From Beta vulgaris subsp. vulgaris (lineage: Eukaryota; Streptophyta; Magnoliopsida; Caryophyllales; Amaranthaceae), in contig NC_079203.1 in assembly GCF_026745355.1 (NCBI RefSeq), positions 44,558,081 to 44,622,080 on the forward strand: a DNA stretch of 64,000 nt, read 5' to 3'. The first letter of the stretch is position 1, and each line of letters opens with the position of its first letter. A program made the translations under genes and the position numbers. Below, in pieces: positions 56,052-64,000 of this stretch. Under the pieces are notes generated by a model that was not told the DNA's origin, did no database searches, and saw nothing but the letters and a program-made list of their open reading frames with translations.

Positions 56052-59000
56052 TCATCTCATGCTTCCAATGACAGTCGAATCCTCTGACATCTCTTCTCGC
56101 TGATGAAGTAATTCAACATCTGGAGCCTCCTCAATCTCCTCCTCCGGCTAACACAAACATTTTGAAATTGAACCAATTACGATCGGACTTTTATGTGAAG
56201 ATAATGAGATTATGTATTTCAAGGTAGGGTTGAGTAATGAGTGAGTGTGAATACCTGCCATAATTTTAAGAAACACCAGAAAAGATAATTGATGATCATA
56301 ACCAAGCAGAAAAGCTTGCCTGCCCATGCGCCACAAGCAAGGTACCTGATCAATTTATCTCGATCAGAAAACAAATAACCAATACTCCTATAACTTTATG
56401 ACTTTTTAAGGTTTCGGGTTGATGCATTTATTATATTGGATTAGTTCTTCGGCCAAGCATAAAAGACTAGAGCAAAACCTACATTATTCAAACTCTTCAT
56501 TTCTCCGTAAGTACCCTTGTCAGATCGACATAGGTATGGTCACTTTGACACTTCAATTTAAGCCCAAATCATAAAATAAAAAATGATTTCTTAAAAGAGC
56601 TGAAGTAGACACTAGGAACCATGTCCGACACATATGAGTAAGATAGAACAAAACTACAATCACAACAGCGTTTATTGTCCAACTTATGGAGATGCAGAAG
56701 CCATTCATCTAAACTTTCATCATGCAAATGATGAATTCCAACAATTCTGTTCATATGCTACTACCTTAGAAGCCTAGCATATTCATCAAGCATTACCTTG
56801 AAAGCCGTTCAAGGAGATTCTGATCAGCACACTTCAGAGCCCGCTCATAGACTCTCTCTGTTCTCTTAGCAACATCATGCCAACTATACAGCCTTTTCAT
56901 CTAGGCGCAGCAGGAGAGAATGAAATCAGAAAAGAGAAACAAGAGGGGGGAGCAAACCTAATGTAAAAATGATTATACTCACTCGAAGGTGCATAGCTTG
57001 TGGGTCAATGTTAGGGAGAATGGTTATCGCCTTACCAACAGCTTGCACCATATCTCTAGGGTCCGGTTCTGCAAGTACGATCATGTCATCTGGTAAAACC
57101 TAATTAGTAAAAGGGGAAATTTGGATAAAGTGAACACTAATCATACCTAGAATTTAGTAATTTACCCGACTAATATAGAACTTTAAAGAGCATATATATC
57201 AGTTTCATGAACAGCTATAGGATGGTTGAAGACATGGATGGCAAAGATGAGGAGAGATACAAACGAATGTCTAAATAATTCGAAACACTTGCCTCTGGGA
57301 CACCACCTACACGTGTGCTGACTGTTAACAATCCACAACTAGCTGATTCCAGTATTGCTATGCAAAACGCTTCTGTTAAAGAACTGTCCAGAAGTTCGAA
57401 GCAAAGAAATTATATGCCGGAAAATTCTGAAGCAAGATAGAATCTTATACATCAGTATGGTCAAGACTCAAGACTACCATGTAAGAGAAAAGAAAGAGGA
57501 AATTTTGTTAATTAACTAATTAAGCATAAATTTCTGTTTGCTACATTTACATGTAGAAAATCTTGAAGATCATGGTGCTAGATATGCTTCAACCATAACA
57601 TTGGATCATGGGTTCTACTATGTATGGAGGCTTTAAGTTTCTTACGAGGTTTCAGTCTTCACTAAGTACGAAGCCTAAACTTCCCAACATAAAAAACAGT
57701 CAAACATAAACCACAAACAGATAGAATGAATCAATAAAGGTTTCTCATTCATCTTTTTAAAGAAGCATCAAAAAGTTCTGTGCTGGTGTAACTCGTTAAA
57801 CACTTAGTAACAATTAGTTAGGATGCTTGCAATATTAAGCAAACACCTTGTATTAGTAGAAACATCTACCTTCCATTATTTCCAAGTTCCTCCTACAGAA
57901 GTGAAAGAATATTTCAAAATATTTTACCACTCAATGATCACTCCCACAAAATGTCCATATTGACTTCATAAATCCATGAAAAATAAACGAGTATTTCTCG
58001 TTGTGCAACCCATCAAGTGTAGCCAAAGTAAACATGCTGAAGTAATACTTTGGCTTGATCCATCAGAAGAAAGTGAGACTGCCAGTCACTCATGCTTACA
58101 TAAAAATATAAATACATATTTCAAACTGGAAGCAGGTGTCCAGAGTGTAAATTGGATAGAGCAACAAATGAGACGTTAGGTTTATCTCCCAAGTTAAAAA
58201 GAAAAAATCAGATGACAGGAAATCTCTGAAAGAAATGATAGATGTACAAATCCAATCAAAGAAATGATATGGGGCGATATCTCTCGCTTCATTTTCTTCT
58301 AAAGATCACAAAATTTTACCTGTTCAAAAAAATATGTCCAGATATTAACACAGATCGAACTTGAGCATGTGGAACGGCACCCAACATCTCAACCCTATCT
58401 TGAAGAGAATGTTTTTCTCTCATCTCTTCTAGCCGTACTCTTTTGGGGCCATCACCTCCGATAATGAAACGAACCTAAGATGATCACTGAATATCAAACT
58501 TTGATAGTAAAAGTCAAAGCTAGAAAAGCAAATGAATAAAGATTCTACAACTGATGAAAGTTTTCAAATTCAAGAATGACATCAGGTGATTCATGACTTA
58601 TAGAAGCGAAACCTAATACTATCCCAAACAGATATCACTAACATTGGGATGTAGACGACAAACTTCAGGAATGACTTCAACAAGCAAATCTGCACCTTTT
58701 CGGTAAACCAGTCTACTAATCACAACAATGACAATTTGGTCCTGTGGAAGTCGTTCGGGTGCAGGCTTGAACATTGCTGTGTCCACAGCATTTGGTATCA
58801 CATATACCTTCTCAGCAGGAATACCTGATCTTAGCACTGTGTTTTCCTTGCTAGTATGGGAAACACAGATTGCTTGAGTTGCATCAGCTAAGGTAAATTG
58901 CAGGACTTTGTTCATATGTATACTACCCACATCAGCAAAACCATACAAGGAGTGATCAGTAAAAACAACTTTGTATCCCATAGTGCGTGCATGCATCAAA

Positions 59001-59742
59001 GCTTCATGGCAGAGAGTAGAAAATGCTTGATGTCCATGAACCAAGGAAATCTTCTCGCGCACAAAGATAGTCCTCATGATCGGAAGTGTCCCAGAGAATG
59101 TGGGTAACACACTCTGCATGAACAAAGGCTTCCATGGAACATAATAAACCTTAAGACCATTCGTCATGTATCTAACCCCAGAGCGATTTCCATATGCATG
59201 AGTCAAAACTACCACCTACAACCATAAAAAGTTTCCGAAAACCATCAAAATTGTTTTCTTACATGCCAAAAAAGAAAATCATCACAAGCCTATGAACAGT
59301 CTGAAACAACAATAAAATCTGAAATGAAATCAACACACGTGTTAAACTTTAGCACATAACCTCAATTGATGTAAGAGAACAAAATCCATCATTGAAAAGA
59401 GAAACTTCTAGGAAGTTTTATAACTCCTACAACAAGGGCACAAGACAAAAGTGCAAGAACCTATTATTTGATAATTGGTAGCACACTAGCACTTGATCAA
59501 AACAATCCAAATTAAAACTTCAACCCATAACAGTCCGGCATAAATTAAAGCAAAAAAAATACAAAGTCATTAACATTTTCTCTAGACAATTAACATTGTG
59601 GAACAACAATAATTTCAATTACCTTGTGACCAAGCTTAAGCAAACATTGAGATAGATAATAAATGTGACTTTCAACTCCCCCAAAATTAGGGTAGAAGAA
59701 ATCAGACACCATCAATATCCTGTGCTTCTTCTTTTCCCTCAT
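56052..59742 (-). CDS. PIGA: PIG-A / SETH2: GPI-anchor GlcNAc transferase catalytic subunit, eight exons
   Basis: Catalytic subunit of the complex that moves GlcNAc from UDP-GlcNAc to phosphatidylinositol on the ER membrane, the first step of GPI-anchor synthesis. Minus-strand exons: 59742-59623, 59215-58643, 58474-58320, 57383-57293, 57099-56983, 56900-56797, 56345-56255 and 56147-56052, joining into 448 residues, near the plant length. Seen: [20 protein letters not shown] at the N-terminus (donor-side GT4 start), [70 protein letters not shown], the retaining-GT4 E-x7-E motif in [14 protein letters not shown], and one C-terminal membrane helix (about residues 393-416, [16 protein letters not shown]) with a short acidic tail. 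The border after GVPE is a GC-AG intron. The start MREKKKHRI is preferred to the upstream in-frame ATG at 59811 because CAG just before it looks like a 3' splice site of a 5'UTR intron. Confidence 0.94.
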
Positions 59743-59749
59743 TGAACAA

Positions 59750-61455
59750 CCTGCAATCAAAGTAACCAAGAAATGAAACAATGAAATTGACTCTGAAAAC
59801 TTAAACCCCAATTGATTATTTTTCTCAAATCAAGATCCCAAAATCTACATTTATTCACCCATTTCCAAAAGAACACTAAAATTTCAGTCTTTATTTATAA
59901 ACCCACAAAAACATAATGAAGAATCATAGTAATTAATAAACTGATGGATCCTAGCAACTTATGGGTTCAACTAGTCACGAAAAAATATCTGAAAAGCAAA
60001 ACGCTCTTTGACTATGCACCCTCGCAGTCAAGCTCTTGGCAATGGAGAAATCTAATGAAATTAAGACCAATCTTTAGCAAAGGTCTTCAATGGAAGGTTG
60101 GAAACGGGAAAACGATTCAATTTTGGAAAGATAGTTGGATTCTTCCATATCCTTTGTTAGACATCATCCCTACCTGCACCAATCCCAACCAACGAGTGGA
60201 AGAATTCATCCTTCCCAACAAAAATTGGAACATTGACGCCCTAAAAGTTTGTCTCCCAGATCACCTTGTCCAGTCAATTAGTCATACCCCTATCCCTTCT
60301 AATGATATTCAGGATGCAATGTATTGGAGACTCACTCCTAATGGTGAGTTCTCAACCAAATCTGCAGCACTTCTTATCCAGGGGATAACCCCATAAAACA
60401 TCCAAAAATGCTCCTATAGGTGGATTTGGAAGCTCAATGTCCCGCCAAAGGTAAGCAATTTCATTTGGAAAATTTGTAATGATGGACTCCCAACGAAGGA
60501 AAGATTATTTCGCAGTCATGTGTCAGTGCCCCTAGAGTGTGTCTTCTGTAGTCACCATACTGAGACAACTAACCATCTATTCCTAAATTGCCCGTTTACT
60601 TTGGACTTGTTCAAAGCAATAGCTAGATCATTTAAATGGCCAAGATGTTGGGAGATGACGTTCCAAACCGAAGAAATGGTAGAAGTCCTGAACAAGTTAC
60701 GTGCTTCCATGACATCGGAAGAAATACAAAAAGTTATGATTGGATGGTGGTTCATTTGGTTTTTTAGAAACAAAGTGTGTTTCAATAAGGAAGCCATTAA
60801 CATTCAAAATGCGGCTTTAATCATCATCAATTTCTGTGAGGCTTGGTCTAATTCTTTGGATGAGGATGTGGGTGGTAACCCATCCTCGAAAGGAGCTCCC
60901 ACCCACCACCAGACAAATTACCCTATTTCAGTCGCCTGGACCCCCCTCCCCGCGATTGCTTCAAACTTAACTTTGACGGATCCAAGTCAGATTCTAAGCA
61001 CTGCTCTTTTGGGTTCATTATTAGAGATAAGCTATGGTATACCAATCCATTTTGGGGCTAAGGCCCTGCCAGCCTCGTGGTCTATCCTTATGGCGGAAGC
61101 AATGGGCATGTATATTGGCATAAAGACAGCGATTTCCCTGGGCATTAGCAAACTTCTTGTAGAAGGAGATAACTTAGTGGTAATTAATTCTATTAGGAGG
61201 GAGTGGCGTGTTCCTTGGGAGATTACTAACATCATCGAGGATGCAGGTCATGATATCAAGAGGATGGAGTTCTTCTCGGCCCAACATGCTATAGGGAGGC
61301 TAATCAAGCGGCGGATCTGTTAGCAAATTGGGGCAAGCATCAACACCAACTCTGGGTTTCTTCTTCGGAGTTTCCTCCGGGGCTTCCTCTTATCATCCGC
61401 AAGGATGAGTTAGGTTTCGCTTCCACTAGAGTGTAACCTAGTTTCCTTTCCTTAT

Positions 61456-61495
<40 letters not shown>

Positions 61496-61789
61496 GAATA
61501 TGGAAGTAGATGAAATCCACGATTTCTAGAGGTAAAGATTGGATGAAATATAAGCAAAAGTATGAGAAACCAAGCAACACCCAAGTAGGAATGATGGAGG
61601 GAATGAAATCACACAATGTGCATGTTTAGTTCAACATAAAGGGAACGAAATCAAAATTGAGGGATAACAATAATTCCTTTTTTCCCATTGCAATTGCAAT
61701 TCTCGTCTAAACAATAAATGACCAATTCATTCATCGGTTACAAACCAAATCACAATTAGTGAATTACATTGTTGACAGGAAAATTTACC
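59750..61789 (-). other. Possible 5'UTR intron of PIGA
   Basis: On the minus strand a donor-like CCAG|GTAAATTTT (61789/61788) and an acceptor-like TTGATTGCAG|GTTG (59751/59750) would define a 2.0-kb intron ending eight bases before the chosen start codon. About 1.55 kb of it is the LINE at 59945-61490. Purely inferred from splice-site likeness. Confidence 0.35.
59945..61490 (+). pseudogene. 5'-truncated LINE with long poly-A, upstream of PIGA
   Basis: AAACTGA at 59938-59944 and 61491-61497 is a likely 7-bp target duplication, and a run of more than 30 A ends the element. The plus-strand frames give the linker after the reverse transcriptase (LQWKVGNGKTIQFWKDSW, MYWRLTPNGEFSTKSAA), a zinc-knuckle region (IWKLNVPPKVSNFIWKI, LECVFCSHHTETTNHLFLNC) and an RNase H-like domain (WSILMAEAMGMYIGIKTAI, LLVEGDNLVVINSI, NQAADLLANWG). 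There is a stop after IQGITP at 60396 and a frameshift near 61310; the first aspartates of the RNase H are hard to place. The long pure A tail suggests a comparatively young copy. Confidence 0.88.
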
Positions 61790-62155
61790 TGGAATTTGTA
61801 CGCAACTCGAGTGCATCAACCTTAATTTAACATACTATTAACTATTAAAAGTGTTTTTGATGAGTTTTAATATCCCAACATAGGATTATAGTCTAGCAAT
61901 CCATGACTTAGTTTTTCTACACCCTTCCTAACTAAAGATCTACAATTAGTAAAGGTGAGTTTTTTTTTGGAGGAGATAGGGTTAGCAACAGACCAAAATT
62001 CTAAAAAAAATCACACATTCTCTTTTCTTTTATGGTTGTAACATTTTAACTTTTGGATTATTTATGTATATAACTATATATTATGACAAACGAATTTATG
62101 ACTATTATATAATACAAAACTTTAGAATGTAATATATTGTTCGATTTATCTCAAT
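61500..62155. other. Upstream region, no coding feature
   Basis: AT-rich; possible leader of PIGA near 61790-61830 as noted. Nothing else supported. Confidence 0.35.
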
Positions 62156-62187
62156 ATATATATATATATAGAGAGAGAGAGGGAGAG

Positions 62188-62670
62188 GGGCAAGATCACA
62201 TGAGAAATGAGAATGAATCTCAATCACACGATTGGTTTAGAGTTACAACACTTATTCAATAAAGTTATATCCCTTTAAAAAAAAATGAATTCAAAAAAAA
62301 ATTGTTTTTTTTTTGATTTTTTTTTTCAAATATTTTGTTTTTGGAGTTACATCACTTTTTCAAATATATATATATATAGAAGTGAGTTCATATGAGAATG
62401 CATACTTACATGAGAAATGAGAATGAAGTTTATTCGATATAACTCTTATGAATAAGTGATGTAACTCTAACGAAAAAGTGATGTAACTCCAAAAAATGAA
62501 TATAAGAAAAAAAAAGTTCAAAAAAAAGTTCAAAAAAAAAATTTTTTTTTGGGCTCAAAATTTTTTAGGGAGGTATAACTCTAATGAACAAGTGTTGTAA
62601 CTCTAATCCAATCGTGTGGTTGAGATTTATTCTCATTTCTCATGTAAGGAGCATTCTCATGTGATCTTGT
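62188..62670. repeat. Fold-back repeat: two direct and one inverted arm
   Basis: ACATGAGAAATGAGAATGAA begins arms at about 62199 and 62410 in direct orientation, each followed by words like AACTCTTATGAATAAGTG. The inverse (TTCTCATTTCTCATGT) closes an arm running about 62570-62646. Between the last two are A- and T-runs. Confidence 0.7.
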
Positions 62671-63644
62671 GAAAACACCCATAAAGCTGAAAACTGAAAA
62701 CTAAAAATCTGAGCCGTTGATTGTAAGATTGACGATTGCACATCAACACTCACACACGCATCTCGCTGTATTTCCTTTCACACAACTCACCTATCTGTTT
62801 CTCTCTCTTTTGTTCTTCTGAACTCTTACTCACCTTATGTTTCTCTCTCTTCTGTTCTTATGAATTTCTTCTAATCTCTCTTGCTCTCACTATTCATCTT
62901 CCCTAAAAAAAACCTAGAAACAAATCCATTATTCAATTGTTCACCTTTCATTAGAGCTCTCTTCACTCATCCCTAAATTGCGATAATTAATCAAATCAAT
63001 AACAACATCAGTTAGAAAATCCTTTAATTTTCGAATCACAAAAAGAAGATAATCGTGTTTCAGAGAATATAGGAGAGAGAAAATCGCCGGCGAGAGGGTT
63101 GCTCACCTTCCTGAAGTGAAAACCATGCTCTAGAACATATGAAGGTGACGTTAAGTCTTCTCTGTATGCATCTTCTTGTGTATGATGCAGTGGTTGGTTT
63201 GATCTATGGTGGCAGAGCAAATGTTCAAATTGTATGATTTGGATTAGTTTTTTCTTTTCTTATATTACTCATTCTTTAAACTTGTGATTTGCTACTTTTA
63301 GCTTATTTTTGCTCAAATTTGCTTTAGTTGTTTGACAAATTGTTTGTGTTTTCGCATTTTAAGGTTGAATTTCTTGAATTCGCTATTTTCAGCTCATTTG
63401 ATATTCAATTCTGGTCTAGTAGTTTGAGAATTCGCTTGTGTTTCAAATTTTTAGCTTTTGAATTCGCTATTTTTAGCTCAATTGATATTATTATTTCACC
63501 AGATTTTTTTATTATGAGAGTTGAGAAAGAAAGAGAAGGCTGAAGAAGATGAAAGTGGAAGAAGAAGGTGGGGGGAAATTAGAAGTTGTCGGCGATTTGA
63601 TTTTTGACTTGTGAATTTTTGGTGGATTTTGGTGTTGATTTGTT

Positions 63645-63898
63645 GAAGACTTAAAAGTTACCCTCATAATACTCAAAGTTACCCTTATAATACTCAAAGT
63701 TACCCTAGAAAGATAAAAATTAATTATGATATACTAAAGTTATCCTAAACGTACTAAAAGTTACCCTTATAATATATAAAGTTGCCCTGGAAATATATAA
63801 AGTTATCCTTAATATAGTGAAGTTACCCTAAAACAGGCAAAAGTTACCTCTAAAGTATATAAAGTTACCCTAAAAGTGGTAAAAGTTACCCTTGTTTT
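63645..63898. repeat. Irregular tandem repeat, AAAGTTACCCT unit
   Basis: About a dozen copies of AAAGTTACCCT(T/A) spaced 18-26 bases apart with TATAATA(C/T)-type spacers. Non-coding. Confidence 0.8.
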
Positions 63899-63936
63899 CA
63901 GTTTTCAGACTAAGAGCTGTTTTCAGCGGATCCTAC

Positions 63937-63940
<4 letters not shown>

Positions 63941-63993
<53 letters not shown>
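63941..63993. repeat. (TA)n microsatellite
   Basis: Uninterrupted TA dinucleotides for 53 bases just before the window end. Confidence 0.95.
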
Positions 63994-63997
<4 letters not shown>

Positions 63998-64000
63998 TTT

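Larger units (their letters stand above)
62156..63993. mobile_element. Region bounded by (TA)n tracts, likely microsatellite-targeting element(s)
   Basis: (TA)n runs mark 62156-62171, 62361-62380 and 63941-63993. After the second run and near the right run related words recur in inverse: CTGAAAACTGAAAACT at about 62689 and AGTTTTCAG/CTGTTTTCAGCGG at 63900-63929. The interior 62750-63250 is CT-rich and looks like a gene leader. Plant elements that insert in TA microsatellites fit this picture, but the boundaries are uncertain. Confidence 0.4.

Noticed and set aside
59740..59811. Upstream in-frame ATG giving a longer PIGA N-terminus
   Set aside because: The extra 23 residues are not typical of plant PIG-A, and TTGATTGCAG just before the chosen exon looks like a splice acceptor.
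63645..63898. CRISPR-like spaced short repeat
   Set aside because: The AAAGTTACCCT spacing is irregular, units diverge, spacers are AT-rich and the genome is eukaryotic.

Overview
This window reads as nuclear DNA of a flowering plant. It has spliced genes with GT-AG introns, families recognisable from eudicots (AAP amino-acid permeases, an EC1 egg-cell protein, a SETH2/PIG-A glycosyltransferase, an F-box/DUF295 gene), and gene-poor AT-rich stretches packed with Stowaway- and Tourist-type MITEs, Helitrons, hAT relatives, LINEs and solo LTRs. TTCAG-rich MITEs like those here remind me of Caryophyllales (spinach, beet, quinoa relatives), but the species cannot be fixed from the sequence.

Layout. 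1-16.7 kb is intergenic: five TTA/TAA-flanked or otherwise Tourist-like elements, four fold-back elements with long inverted arms (one carrying an array of five near-identical 25-bp palindromes), two solo LTRs with target-site duplications, a 1.5-kb non-autonomous LTR retrotransposon and a LINE remnant. 16.8-23.9 kb is an intact seven-exon amino-acid permease on the minus strand. 24-32.8 kb is repeats. 32.9-39.5 kb is a nest: a LINE remnant, a second and longer LINE joined to it, and one hAT-type non-autonomous element inside each. 39.7-40.8 kb is an F-box/DUF295 gene broken by two in-frame stops. 42.2-46.8 kb is a second seven-exon permease, paralogous to the first and in the same orientation. 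46.8-52.8 kb is repeats. 52.9-53.3 kb is an intronless EC1-type gene (minus). 55.3-55.5 kb is an isolated C-terminal fragment of a homogentisate prenyltransferase. 56.0-59.7 kb is an eight-exon PIG-A/SETH2 gene (minus). A 5'-truncated LINE lies just upstream of it, possibly inside a 5'UTR intron. 62.1-64 kb is a region bounded by (TA)n tracts that holds fold-back and short tandem repeats.

Functionally the genes are unrelated housekeeping or tissue-specific genes, not a pathway cluster. The two permeases are a local duplication with all splice phases conserved and large introns filled by MITEs. I see no RNA gene, CRISPR array or operon. I found no convincing new biological system. The most unusual structures are the palindrome array near 2.1-2.45 kb, the C-to-G skewed fold-back elements at 3.1-6.9 kb, and a MITE core sequence shared between elements with different terminal repeats. 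All identifications come from reading the sequence and recalling the families; no database search was run.
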